The notes below the pieces were generated by a model, which worked only from the letters and a program-made list of their open reading frames with translations, did no database searches and had not been told where the DNA came from. A stretch of 64,000 nt of DNA, taken from the NCBI GenBank assembly GCA_946481275.1, contig CAMLMV010000003.1, positions 179,556-243,555 on the forward strand, read 5' to 3'. Origin of the DNA: an uncultured Massilia sp. (GTDB lineage Bacteria > Pseudomonadota > Gammaproteobacteria > Burkholderiales > Burkholderiaceae). This document shows, piece by piece, positions 16,713-25,854 of the stretch (the first letter of the stretch is position 1; each line of letters begins with the position of its first letter). Both the position numbers and the translations under genes were made by a program.

Positions 16713-18452
16713 ATGTCGCAGCCATTGACGCTGTCCGTCGGCCAGCACACGGACCGGGGCCGCAAGGCCGTCAACCAGGATTGCCATGGCGCGGTGATGC
16801 CCCGCGCGCCGCTCGCGTCGACGAAGGGGGCGGCGCTCGCGCTGGCGGACGGCATCAGCAGCAGTGCCGTCAGCCACGTTGCCAGCGCCACCGCCGTCGC
16901 GGCCTTCCTCGACGATTACTACGCCACGGCCGACGCATGGTCGGTACGGACATCGGCCGAGAAGGTGCTCACCGCGGTCAATGCCTGGCTGTACGCCCAG
17001 ACGCGCCAGGGCCAGGACCGCGCCGACCAGGACTGCGGCCACGTCTGCACGTTTTCCGCGCTCGTCATCAAGTCGAACACGGCCCACCTGTTCCACGTGG
17101 GCGACGCGCGCATCTACCGCGTCCACGCGGGCGCGCAGGGCGCCAGCCTGGAACAGCTGACGACCGACCACCGCGTGTGGGTCTCGCCCGAACGCAGCTA
17201 CCTGAGCCGCGCGCTGGGCGTGCAGGACCGGGTCGAGATCGACTACCGCGCCGTCGCACTGGAAGCCGGTGACCTGTTCATGCTGGCGACGGACGGCGTG
17301 TACGAGCACGTGTCGGGCGCCGACGTGCACGCCGCGCTGCAGGGCGCGCCCGACCTCGATGCGGCCGCGTGCCGCCTCGTGGAGCGCGCGCTCGCCAACG
17401 GCAGCGCGGACAATCTCACCGTGCAGCTCGTGCGTATCGAATCGCTGCAGGCGCGCGAGGCCTCCGAGCTGCTGCGCCAGATGGCGGACCTGCCGCTGCC
17501 GCCGCTGCTGGCGCCGCGCGCGGAGCTCGACGGCTACCGCATCGTGCGCGAAGTGCACGGCAGCAGCCGCAGCCACGTCTATCTCGCCGAGGACCCGGAC
17601 AGCGGCGCGCACGTCATCCTCAAGATGCCGTCCATCGATCTCGCCGGCGACCGCGCCTACATGGAGCGGTTCGTGATGGAGGAGTGGATCATGGGACGCG
17701 TGCGCAGCCCGCACGTCGTCAAGCCGGCGCCGGCGCGGCGCCGCAGCCATGTCTATGTCGCGGCCGAATACATCGAGGGCGTGACGCTGGCGCAGTGGCT
17801 GCGCAGCCAGCCGCGCCCCGGACTGGACGCCGTGCGGCGCATCATCGACCAGGTGGCGACGGGCCTGCGCGCGTTTCACCGGCTCGAGATGCTGCACCAG
17901 GACGTCCGGCCGGAAAACGTCATGATCGACGCGGCCGGCAACGCGCGCATCATTGATTTCGGATCCGTGAGCGTGGCCGGCGTCGTCGAGATGGCGGCGC
18001 ATGACGAGGCGTGGACCCTGCAGGGCGCCGCGCTGTACGCCGCACCGGAGTACTTCCTCGGAGAGCGCGGGACCGTGCGCTCGGACGTGTTCGCGCTGGG
18101 CGTGCTCACGTACTTCATGCTGACGGGCGAGCTGCCGTACGGCGTGGAGATCCCCCGCGCGGCCGGGCGGGCGGCGCAGCGCCGGCTCGCGTACACGCCC
18201 GCGCGCGAGCACGACCCGGCGATTCCGGCCTGGGTCGACGCGGCGCTGCACAAGGCGCTGCAGATCGATCCGCGCCGGCGCTACGAGGACGTCGCGGAAT
18301 TCGTGTACGACCTGCACCATCCGAACAGCGCTTTTGCCGAACGCAGGCGCACGCCGCTGATCGAGCGGAGTCCGGTGCTGTTCTGGAAGGCGGTGTCGTT
18401 TGGGCTGGGGTTGGCGCTGGTGGCGGATCTGGCGCTGCGAGGCCAGGGTTGA
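16713..18452 (+). CDS. Fused PP2C-type phosphatase / Ser-Thr protein kinase, C-terminal membrane anchor
   Basis: A 579-residue fusion. Residues ~1-245 are a PP2C/Stp1-like phosphatase: GQHTDRGRKAVNQD, ALALADGISSS, HVGDARIYRV and LATDGVYEHV hold the metal-binding Asp residues. Residues ~270-540 are a Hanks-type kinase: YRIVREVHGSSRSHVYLAED (poor Gly loop), HVILKMP (ATP-site Lys), LHQDVRPENVMI (HRD replaced by HQD) and IIDFGSVSVAG (DFG). A single hydrophobic helix near 557-575 anchors it with both enzymes in the cytoplasm. It follows the FNT transporter gene and probably sets the phosphorylation state of a partner linked to that transport. Confidence 0.92.
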   Translation: MSQPLTLSVGQHTDRGRKAVNQDCHGAVMPRAPLASTKGAALALADGISSSAVSHVASATAVAAFLDDYYATADAWSVRTSAEKVLTAVNAWLYAQTRQGQDRADQDCGHVCTFSALVIKSNTAHLFHVGDARIYRVHAGAQGASLEQLTTDHRVWVSPERSYLSRALGVQDRVEIDYRAVALEAGDLFMLATDGVYEHVSGADVHAALQGAPDLDAAACRLVERALANGSADNLTVQLVRIESLQAREASELLRQMADLPLPPLLAPRAELDGYRIVREVHGSSRSHVYLAEDPDSGAHVILKMPSIDLAGDRAYMERFVMEEWIMGRVRSPHVVKPAPARRRSHVYVAAEYIEGVTLAQWLRSQPRPGLDAVRRIIDQVATGLRAFHRLEMLHQDVRPENVMIDAAGNARIIDFGSVSVAGVVEMAAHDEAWTLQGAALYAAPEYFLGERGTVRSDVFALGVLTYFMLTGELPYGVEIPRAAGRAAQRRLAYTPAREHDPAIPAWVDAALHKALQIDPRRRYEDVAEFVYDLHHPNSAFAERRRTPLIERSPVLFWKAVSFGLGLALVADLALRGQG

Positions 18453-18535
18453 CGCGTTAAGGCTTCCGGCCGTTTTGTTGCGCCGCGAACCCGACCGGCA
18501 AAAACCATTTTGAAACTTCCCACGCTTCAGGGCGG

Positions 18536-18796
18536 TTGCGTCCATTGGTTGCGCTCTCTGATTTGTCCGCCTCGCTAACCTGCTCTGCTGAATCGATTCA
18601 GGACTCCACGAGCCGTGCAAGGCTAGATGCTTCTAGCAATTGGCGCATTCCTTTCAAGCTTGAGCCGTTATTGACTCAAGCCCCGAGCCAATCGTTGTTT
18701 TGGACCGGTCTTTCACAAGCCGGCCTGAGCTTGGCGGGATTAATTTGCGTTTGTACGGGCCTATATTTTTTAGCGACAAGGAATAGGAACAGTTGA
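18536..18796 (+). other. Uncertain small frame in an otherwise empty 18453-19009 gap
   Basis: The 557 bases between the kinase gene and the next CDS contain no confident gene. One frame from a TTG codon at 18536 could encode 86 residues ending in a hydrophobic helix and basic tail (LAGLICVCTGLYFLATRNRN), like a C-terminal membrane anchor. There is no good ribosome site or recognised family, and codon use is unlike the neighbours. It may be the degraded end of a lost membrane-anchored protein. Confidence 0.2.
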
Positions 18797-19009
18797 TGAA
18801 AGGCGGCGACTTATTTGCCGCTCAGGTCGGCAGTGCACCGGAAGCGGATAAACTATCCGTCCATAGCAGTCGCTAAATTTCAACGCCGAGCTCTTGCGCA
18901 GGAACCGGGGCAATGCCGGCACTCAGAGAGTCGCTTCGCGTGTCGACCTTCTATTTCATAAAAGGTCCCGCTTTTGCCATGTAACTCCGTAGCACAGCCA
19001 GACGCCGGA

Positions 19010-20173
19010 TTACTTGGCAGTTCCGATGGCCATGTACTGCATAGTGATTGTGGTGCCGCTAAAGGGGGCGCCTGCGAAAACATTATTCACTGCCCCTTGG
19101 TAATGTTGATTCGTCAATTGAAAAGCATACACGCCTGCATTTTGCCCTGAGCCGTTGAAGTTTATGCCGTTGGTTACTGTTGGCACCGCTGAGAACGGAC
19201 GCGGGAATGTGAAATCGAACTGTGCGGTATGTGGGGCACTTGGATTTGGTGCTAACACAGCGGACCCCCAACAGATCTGAAGTGCGCCTATGACTGAACA
19301 GCTATTCGCATTGGCGGTCGTCGGCGATCCAAGTGCGGAGATTGCGCCCTTGGTCAGCTTCAGTTGATCGTCTAATGCAGCCAATCGCTGCTCAATTGCG
19401 TTCACGCGGGTACCGGGCATCGACGGCGTGCATGTTTCTGGAATCTTGAGGACCGCAGTGGGGCCGTTCGTCGCCACATTGAGCAAGGTTTCTCGATAGC
19501 AAGTGAGAGTCTCCCCATCGACCTGTTTGGTGACAACTGGCCTTTCGCAGGTAAGCATGAACGAACCGCTATTTGGTACGACTGTTTTTACGTCGCTAGC
19601 AGAACTGACTGGCTTGAACGCGCCCTGCGGTCCAGATTGAGCCGAACATTGATAGCCTTTAAAATTGGTTGGGCCCGCGTAGTCGAGGCGGAGGTCTATA
19701 GGGACTTGCGGATGCCATGCCAGAGTGAAGGTGAAATTGTCGCCAGCGGTCGACATATCCATTTTTGGAAACATCCCAATCGCGTTCAAATTTAAACAAT
19801 CTCTAATGACCTTCAATGAATCGGCGTTCGCGGTTCTTGCGTTGGCACTCCTAATCTTCTTGCTCCAGAAATCTCCGAATTTTCCTTCGCATCGTTTAGT
19901 CTGCGCATTCTGAATTTCGGTTTCTGTTCCTGCTACTTCACCGTTAAAAAATTTGTACGATGCCTCAATTTTTAACGAAGCCGTGCTGGCGTTGTGCTTA
20001 TATTGCTCCGTACATAGATTCGCCTGATTTATGTCCTGCAATTCGTCGTACGAAAACGAGCGGGTCTGGTTATATACAATGTCTTTTGCCAACTCGACGC
20101 ATACCTGTTGTGCCATCGCGTCAGTAGAAAAAGTCCCGGCGGCCAGTGAAAGAACGTAGGCATATGTTCTCAC
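19010..20173 (-). CDS. Secreted protein of unknown function with C-terminal lectin/tail-fibre-like domain
   Basis: A 387-residue protein read from GTG 20173, which directly follows AAGGGAAGACACC. MRTYAYVLSLAAGTFSTDAMAQ looks like a cleavable signal peptide. There are several Cys residues in the mature part, a short coiled coil near residue 280 (NAIEQRLAALDDQLKLTKGA) and a C-terminal beta-rich domain of ~95 residues (LQICWGSAVLAPN, FDFTFPRPFSAVPTV, ITMQYMAIG) resembling H-type lectin or phage tail-fibre tips. The whole gene is AT-richer than the rest of the window. Envelope or extracellular binding function is inferred. Confidence 0.6.
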   Translation of the reverse strand: MRTYAYVLSLAAGTFSTDAMAQQVCVELAKDIVYNQTRSFSYDELQDINQANLCTEQYKHNASTASLKIEASYKFFNGEVAGTETEIQNAQTKRCEGKFGDFWSKKIRSANARTANADSLKVIRDCLNLNAIGMFPKMDMSTAGDNFTFTLAWHPQVPIDLRLDYAGPTNFKGYQCSAQSGPQGAFKPVSSASDVKTVVPNSGSFMLTCERPVVTKQVDGETLTCYRETLLNVATNGPTAVLKIPETCTPSMPGTRVNAIEQRLAALDDQLKLTKGAISALGSPTTANANSCSVIGALQICWGSAVLAPNPSAPHTAQFDFTFPRPFSAVPTVTNGINFNGSGQNAGVYAFQLTNQHYQGAVNNVFAGAPFSGTTITMQYMAIGTAK

Positions 20174-20699
20174 GGTGTCTTCCCTTTCCCTGATCGAAGT
20201 GGGCAAACAATTTCTTGCATGTTGCTGCGTTCCTCACCGAAACTCCAATCGCCCATTTGCCTTCCATAACTGATTTTCATTGTAATGTTGCCGTTTTTCG
20301 ATTGGATGATGTGTGCCAAGGGCCCATGCTGAACTAATAATCTTGACCTTGTGGGTGGCACGCTACCAATACTCGCGTATGCTGCTTCCGTACAAAAGCT
20401 ACGCGATAACTTTCCATGCGAAATCGTCGTTTTTTGGAATATTTATTGCATTTGCAATATTTTCCTTTGCAGGGACCTCGTCAGCAATGTCCCAATGGCT
20501 GGATAAATGAAACATTGTTGTGGCCTGAGTCCGTTCTATCTGCTTGTTGCCAGTCTTGCGGACACATATGCACCGATCGAGCGCATGCCGGTAATTACAT
20601 AGCGCAATGCGGAAGACTTATTGCCGATATTTCAGCTGGCTACGCCAAGTTGGATAATGAGCTGCTGGCGCTCCGGTGGCGGTATGTCGAACGGTTGCT
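20174..20699. other. AT-richer stretch without a confident gene
   Basis: Contains the probable promoter region of the secreted-protein gene and two overlapping plus-strand frames (from 20313 and 20416). One has a hydrophobic FFGIFIAFAIFSFAG segment followed by a stop; the other continues as a Cys-rich, Trp-rich sequence to about 20700. They could be one small exported protein broken by a frameshift near 20490, but no family is recognised and the evidence is too thin for a CDS call. Confidence 0.3.
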
Positions 20700-21332
20700 T
20701 CAGATGTTCCCGGCCAGCCGCACGAACGCTTCCCCGAACGCCCGCCCCGCAGCCTCCGCCCGCGGCGCGCCGACGTCGAACGTGCAATGACGCAGCGCCG
20801 GCGCCGCCGCGAGGCCGGCCTCCGCCAGCATGTGCTCGGCGCGCAGCGCGCCCAGCATCCCGTCCAGCATCACGTCCAGCATCACGTCCTGCATGTCGAG
20901 CGCCGCGTTGTCCGTGTGCCCCGCATCGAGCACGCTGGGCGCGAATGCCATCGACACGGCGCCGAAGCGGATCGCCTCGCGCATCGCGACGCGGCAGGCG
21001 CGGCGCAGCATCTCGCCGTCCAGTTGCGCCGGGTCGCCCATGCCGATCACGAGCACGGCGCGCGGCACCACGGCCGGCGGCGGTGACGTGATGAGCAGCG
21101 TCTCCAGTGGCTGCGCGCGGAACGCGCCCGCCGCGCGCAGGCCCGACAACTGGCCGCCGAACGCCTGGTCCAGCGCCAGCAGGCCGCCGGCCATGCCCCC
21201 GCCGAGTTCATGCTCGAACATGCAGGCCACGCTGAAGTCGACGTCGGCGTGGGACGGGCCCCAGGCGACGACATCGAACAGGACGCCGTCACGGGAGCCG
21301 ATCGGCAGGCGGATGGGTGAGGTAGCGGTCAT
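20700..21332 (-). CDS. Stand-alone M17 leucyl-aminopeptidase N-terminal-domain protein
   Basis: A 210-residue protein matching only the N-terminal (macro-like) domain of M17 aminopeptidases, with PRAVLVIGMGDPAQLDGEML and RRACRVAMREAIRFG. The C-terminal catalytic domain with its di-zinc NTDAEGR-type motif is absent and there is no room for it, because the 3' end runs into the AT-richer stretch. Several proteobacteria carry such free-standing domains next to or apart from real peptidases. It is unlikely to be a peptidase itself; a ligand-binding or regulatory role is only a guess. Confidence 0.7.
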   Translation of the reverse strand: MTATSPIRLPIGSRDGVLFDVVAWGPSHADVDFSVACMFEHELGGGMAGGLLALDQAFGGQLSGLRAAGAFRAQPLETLLITSPPPAVVPRAVLVIGMGDPAQLDGEMLRRACRVAMREAIRFGAVSMAFAPSVLDAGHTDNAALDMQDVMLDVMLDGMLGALRAEHMLAEAGLAAAPALRHCTFDVGAPRAEAAGRAFGEAFVRLAGNI

Positions 21333-21432
21333 GATGGGCCCATGCTAACGCGATTCGCGCCGCGATGCACCGGCCATTGGTCAGGGGTGGGGGACATATA
21401 ATGTCGGACCCATCAGACCAGGAGAATCCCGC

Positions 21433-22362
21433 GTGAACCCAATCGAAAAAGCCAGCGCCTTCGTCGGCAAGACCTTCTCGTTGTGGGTGCTCCTGTTCGC
21501 CGCCCTGGGTTTCTTCGCGCCGCAGGCGTTCGTCGGCTACAAGTCGTGGATCGCGCCGCTGCTGGGCATCGTCATGTTCGGCATGGGCCTGACGCTGTCG
21601 ACGGAAGACTTCCGCGACGTGTTCCGGCGACCGAAGGACGTCGCCATCGGCGTCGTCGGACACTACCTCATCATGCCCGGCATTGCGTACGTGCTCGCCG
21701 TCGCGCTGCGCCTCCCGCCGGAAATCGCGGTCGGCGTGATCCTCGTCGGCTGCTGCCCGAGCGGCACCGCGTCCAATGTGATGACGTTCCTATCGCGGGG
21801 CGACGTGGCGCTCGGCGTGTCGATCGGGGCGGTGTCCACCCTGATCGCACCGTTCGCGACGCCGGCACTCGTGTCGCTGCTGGCGGGCGCGTGGATGCAC
21901 ATTAATACGACGTCGCTGTTCATGGACATCGTGCAGGTCGTGATCCTCCCGATCGCGCTGGGCATCGTGGCGAAGACCCTGTTCCGCCGCCAGGCCGCGG
22001 CCAGCGTGAAGGCGCTGCCGCTCGTGTCGACGGTGGCCATCGTGCTGATCATCGCGATCATCGTCGCGCTGAACCAGTCGAAACTGCTGACGAACGGCCT
22101 GCTGATGTTCGCCGCCGTCATCCTGCACAACCTGCTGGGCTTCGCGCTGGGCTATCTGTTCGCGCGGTTGTTCGGCATGGACCTCGCCAAGCGCAAGGCC
22201 GTGATGTTCGAGACGGGCATGCAGAACTCCGGCCTCGGCGCCGCGCTGGCGGCCGCGCATTTCAGTCCGCTGGCGGCCGTGCCGAGCGCATTGTTCAGCG
22301 TGTGGCACAACCTGTCCGGGTCCGCGCTGGCCACGTGGTTTGCCCGCAGGGACGACAGGTAG
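21433..22362 (+). CDS. Bile acid:sodium symporter family (BASS) transporter
   Basis: A 309-residue inner-membrane protein with nine to ten hydrophobic segments. The BASS hallmarks are present: GIVMFGMGLTLSTEDFRDVF, VGVILVGCCPSGTASNVMTF (the crossover helix near the sodium site) and FETGMQNSGLGAALAAAHFS. The start is GTG 21433, with AGGAGAATCCC in front. Bacterial members transport 2-oxo acids, pantoate and similar organic anions as often as bile acids, so the substrate is open. Single-gene unit. Confidence 0.9.
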   Translation: MNPIEKASAFVGKTFSLWVLLFAALGFFAPQAFVGYKSWIAPLLGIVMFGMGLTLSTEDFRDVFRRPKDVAIGVVGHYLIMPGIAYVLAVALRLPPEIAVGVILVGCCPSGTASNVMTFLSRGDVALGVSIGAVSTLIAPFATPALVSLLAGAWMHINTTSLFMDIVQVVILPIALGIVAKTLFRRQAAASVKALPLVSTVAIVLIIAIIVALNQSKLLTNGLLMFAAVILHNLLGFALGYLFARLFGMDLAKRKAVMFETGMQNSGLGAALAAAHFSPLAAVPSALFSVWHNLSGSALATWFARRDDR

Positions 22363-22440
22363 TCCTGCGGCAAACGTGCAAGGCCGGTAGGCGCTACCGG
22401 GCTATACTCGGCTCCGCCTGACAATCGAAAGGAGAGCCGC

Positions 22441-23688
22441 GTGACCCAACGTCCCGGAATCTTTCCCACCTTTTTCCTGTCCGGATTCGAATGTTCCACC
22501 TTCCTGTGGGGGGAGGCGCGCGTGCGCCGCAACCTCGTGGCGGAAACGGGGCATGACCGTCATGCGGCCGAGGATTACGCCCGCCTCGCGCGTCTCGGCA
22601 TTGCCGTCGCCCGTGAAGGCATCCCGTGGCCCATGGTGGACAAGGGCGGCCGCTACGATTTTTCCGGTCTCGATCCGTACATCGCCGCGATGAACGCCGC
22701 GAAGGTCATCCCGATCTGGGACCTGTGCCACTACGGCTACCCGGACGATCTCGATCCGTTCTCCGATGCCTTCGTGGACAGGTTCGCCGCATACTGCCGC
22801 GCGGCCGCCGACTACGTCGTACCGAAGATGCGCGGTCCGCACTTCTTCACGCCCATCAACGAGATCACCTTCTTCTCGTTCTGCGCCGGCGAATGGGGCT
22901 GGGCGGCGCCGTACCGCCGCACGCGCGCCGACCGGATGGAACTGCGCCTCGCGTTGTGCCGCGCGGCGATCGCGGGCGTGAAGGCGATCCGCGAGGTCGA
23001 CCCGGACGCGCGCATGGTGCACGTGGACCCACTGGTACGCGTGGTGGCACCGCGCAACCGTCCCGACCAGGTCGACGCCGCGCGCCATGAAACGGAAGTC
23101 GATACCTTCCTCGCCTGGGACATCCTGTACGGCCGCGAGCATCCCGAATTCGGCGGCGCGCCCGAGGTGCTCGACATCGTCGGCGCGAATTCGTACTCGT
23201 TTGGCCAGATGGAGTACCGCGAGCACGGACCGCATGCGCCGCTGGCGCCGGACGACGACCGCATCGCGCCGCTGTGCGACATGCTGGAGACGGTCTGGCA
23301 ACGCTATCGCCGGCCGATGATCATCGGCGAGACGAGCGGCCTCGGTCGCGGGCGCGCGAGCTGGCTGCACGATGTGATGTGCGAATCGCTTGCCGCGGTG
23401 CGCCGTGGGATCGACCTGCAGGGCATCTGCCTGTTCCCCGGCATCGACATGCCGGACTGGCATACCGGCGACTGGGTGCACAACGGGATCCACGACCTCG
23501 TCCCGCGAGACGGCGACCTGGGACGGGTCCCTGACCAGGCGTATGTCGACGAGTTGCGGCGCTGGCAGAAGGAGCTGAACCGCGTCACCGCGCTGGACGA
23601 AGACCCGTTCAGCGACCCGGTGGAACTGCAGGACGTGATCGACGCGGCGCACCGCCTCGACATGAAACCCGACAAGAACTGGTGCTGA
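22441..23688 (+). CDS. GH-A clan glycosidase-like protein (beta-glucosidase type)
   Basis: A 415-residue cytosolic protein with no signal peptide. GTG 22441 follows AAAGGAGAGCCGC. The acid/base region is FFTPINEITFFSFCAGEWGW, with the Asn-Glu pair of clan GH-A; the nucleophile region is RPMIIGETSGLGRG. GIDLQGICLFPGIDMPDW contributes the usual C-terminal active-site Trp zone. It is shorter than classical GH1 enzymes and belongs to a divergent group. It is convergent with the galactose genes 6 bases away; hydrolysis of a galactoside or glucoside that feeds them is plausible but unproven. Confidence 0.75.
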   Translation: MTQRPGIFPTFFLSGFECSTFLWGEARVRRNLVAETGHDRHAAEDYARLARLGIAVAREGIPWPMVDKGGRYDFSGLDPYIAAMNAAKVIPIWDLCHYGYPDDLDPFSDAFVDRFAAYCRAAADYVVPKMRGPHFFTPINEITFFSFCAGEWGWAAPYRRTRADRMELRLALCRAAIAGVKAIREVDPDARMVHVDPLVRVVAPRNRPDQVDAARHETEVDTFLAWDILYGREHPEFGGAPEVLDIVGANSYSFGQMEYREHGPHAPLAPDDDRIAPLCDMLETVWQRYRRPMIIGETSGLGRGRASWLHDVMCESLAAVRRGIDLQGICLFPGIDMPDWHTGDWVHNGIHDLVPRDGDLGRVPDQAYVDELRRWQKELNRVTALDEDPFSDPVELQDVIDAAHRLDMKPDKNWC

Positions 23689-23694
23689 AGACGA

Positions 23695-24693
23695 CTACTG
23701 CGACGCCAGGATCGCCTCGACGGCCGCGATCTCGTCGCCCGCCAGCGGCGCCATCTCCACCGCGCGCACGGCATCCAGCACCTGCTGCGGCCTGCTCGCG
23801 CCGATCAGCACCGACGCGATGGCCGGCTGACGGCGCACCCAGCCGAGTGCCAGCTGCGCCAGCGTGCGGCCACCGGTCTGCGCGACCTCGTTCAGCGCCT
23901 CGATGATGCGCAGGCGCTCCGGCGTGATGTGCTCCGGCTTCAGGAAGCCGACCTTGCCGGCCGCGCGCGAATCGGCCGGCAGCGCGCCGCCGAGATAGCG
24001 GTCCGTTAGAATGCCCTGCGCCAGCGGCGAGAACGCGATGCCGCCGATGCCTTCGCGCTCCAGCACGGGGAACAGGTCCGCCTCGGGCGTGCGCACCAGC
24101 ATGCTGTAGCGCATCTGGTGGATGACGAACGGCGTGCCCAGGCGGCGCAGTTCCGCCGCGGCGGCGGCCGTGCGTTCGCCGTTGTAGTTCGAGATGCCCG
24201 CGTACAGCGCGCGGCCGCTGCGCACGATGTAATCGAGCGCCGCCATCGTTTCCTCGAGCGGCGTGTCGGGATCGGGACGGTGGTGGTAAAAGACGTCGAC
24301 GTAGTCGAGGCCCATGCGCTTCAGGCTCTGGTCCAGGCTCGCGACGAGGTATTTGCGGCTGCCCCAGTCGCCGTACGGGCCCGGCCACATCGTGTAGCCG
24401 GCCTTCGTGCACACGACGATCTCGTCGCGGTAGGGCTTCAGGTCCTGGGCGAGGATGCGGCCGAAGTTTTCCTCGGCCGCCCCCGGCGGCGGGCCGTAGT
24501 TGTTGGCGAGGTCGTAGCACGTGACGCCGTGATCGAACGCCGTGCGCACGATCTCGCGCTGGCGTTCGAAGTCGTCATGCGCGCCGAAGTTGTGCCACAA
24601 CCCCAGCGACACGGCGGACAGCCGCAGGCCGCTGCGGCCGCAGTGCGGATAAGGCATGCTGCCATAGCGTCCGGCCGCCGCCTCGTACGTCAC
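23695..24693 (-). CDS. Aldo-keto reductase, L-glyceraldehyde-3-phosphate reductase (YghZ) type
   Basis: A 332-residue NADPH-dependent reductase of the YghZ/Kv-beta-like AKR subgroup. MPYPHCGRSGLRLSAVSLGLWHNFGAHDD is the typical start, with GVTCYDLANNYGPPPGAAEENFG (Asp and Tyr of the tetrad), the catalytic Lys in VVCTKAGYTMW, and His in YVDVFYHHRPD. GTG 24693 overlaps the galK stop by 4 bases, so it is the last gene of the galT-galK operon. It could reduce aldehydes formed during sugar breakdown. Confidence 0.9.
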   Translation of the reverse strand: MTYEAAAGRYGSMPYPHCGRSGLRLSAVSLGLWHNFGAHDDFERQREIVRTAFDHGVTCYDLANNYGPPPGAAEENFGRILAQDLKPYRDEIVVCTKAGYTMWPGPYGDWGSRKYLVASLDQSLKRMGLDYVDVFYHHRPDPDTPLEETMAALDYIVRSGRALYAGISNYNGERTAAAAAELRRLGTPFVIHQMRYSMLVRTPEADLFPVLEREGIGGIAFSPLAQGILTDRYLGGALPADSRAAGKVGFLKPEHITPERLRIIEALNEVAQTGGRTLAQLALGWVRRQPAIASVLIGASRPQQVLDAVRAVEMAPLAGDEIAAVEAILASQ

Positions 24694-25853
24694 GGCGTGA
24701 CCTTACCCGCGCCCGCAGCCGGCTTGCAGACGTAGATCGTGGCCGGCTTGCCGTCCGGCGAGCGGTACTCGCGCTCGACGGCGGCACGGGCCGCGTCGAC
24801 CAGCGCGTGCGGCACGACGGCGACCACGCAGCCGCCGAAGCCGCCGCCCGTCATGCGCACGCCGCCCTGGGTGCCGATCACGTTCTTGACGATGTCGACG
24901 AGGTTGTCGATCGCGGGCACGGTGATTTCGAAATCGTCGCGCATCGATGCGTGCGACGCGGCCATCAGTTCGCCCAGGCGTTCCAGGTCGCCGGATTCCA
25001 GCGCGCCGGCGGCGGCCAGCACGCGGTCGTCTTCCGTCACCACGTGGCGCGCGCGGCGCAGCACGACCGGGTCCAGCTCGGCCGCGCGGGCTTCCAGGGT
25101 GGCCATGTCGAGGTCGCGCAGGGCCGGGATGCCGAAGTGGCGGGCGGCCGCTTCGCATTGTTCGCGGCGCACGTTGTAGGCGCTGTCGACGAGGCCGCGC
25201 GTCACGTTCGAGTTGAAGATCATGATGGCGGCGTTGTCCGGCACCGGCACGGGTTTCACTTCCAGCGAGCGGCAGTCGATCATCAGCGCGTGGCCTTCGA
25301 CGCCGCAGGCGGAGCTGATCTGGTCCATGTTGCCGCACTTGGTGCCGACGAAGTCGTTTTCCGACGCCTGCGCGATCAGGGCGATGTCGATCGGCGACAG
25401 CGCCTCGAAGCCGGGCAGGGTGGCGAACAGGCGGCCCACGGCGACCGACAGCGACGCCGACGACGACAGGCCGGCGCCCTGCGGCACGTCGCCCGCGATG
25501 GCCATGTCCATGCCCTGCACGGGCAGGCCGCGCTTCACGAACTGCTCGACGACGCCGCGCACGTAGTTGGCCCACATCGGCTGGTCCACGCGGCCGATCG
25601 GGGCGTCGAGGTCGTATTCGTCGAGCGCGTCGCCGTAGTCGGCCGCCACGACGCGCACCTTGCGGTCGCTGCGCGGCTTCGCGGCGATGGCGGTGCGGTA
25701 GTCGATGGCGCAGGGGAGCACGAGGCCGTCGTTGTAATCGGTGTGCTCGCCGATCAGGTTGACGCGGCCCGGGGCCTGGACGAACAGCGTGGGAGCGGAG
25801 CCGAACGCGGTTTCGAAGGCGGCGGCGGTACGGGAGAGGCGGTTATCTTGCAT
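24690..25853 (-). CDS. galK: Galactokinase
   Basis: A 387-residue GHMP kinase. PGRVNLIGEHTDYNDGLVLP is the galactokinase signature, DVPQGAGLSSSASLSVAVG the ATP loop, CGNMDQISSACG contains the catalytic Asp, and GVRMTGGGFGGCVVAVVP is the C-terminal GHMP motif. It phosphorylates galactose at C1, the first Leloir step. It sits one base after galT and overlaps the aldo-keto reductase start. Confidence 0.96.
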   Translation of the reverse strand: MQDNRLSRTAAAFETAFGSAPTLFVQAPGRVNLIGEHTDYNDGLVLPCAIDYRTAIAAKPRSDRKVRVVAADYGDALDEYDLDAPIGRVDQPMWANYVRGVVEQFVKRGLPVQGMDMAIAGDVPQGAGLSSSASLSVAVGRLFATLPGFEALSPIDIALIAQASENDFVGTKCGNMDQISSACGVEGHALMIDCRSLEVKPVPVPDNAAIMIFNSNVTRGLVDSAYNVRREQCEAAARHFGIPALRDLDMATLEARAAELDPVVLRRARHVVTEDDRVLAAAGALESGDLERLGELMAASHASMRDDFEITVPAIDNLVDIVKNVIGTQGGVRMTGGGFGGCVVAVVPHALVDAARAAVEREYRSPDGKPATIYVCKPAAGAGKVTP

Positions 25854-25854
25854 G

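Noticed and set aside
18453..18500. Terminator after the phosphatase-kinase gene (GGCTTCCGGCCGTTTTG)
   Set aside because: Only a 3-bp stem can form; too weak to call.
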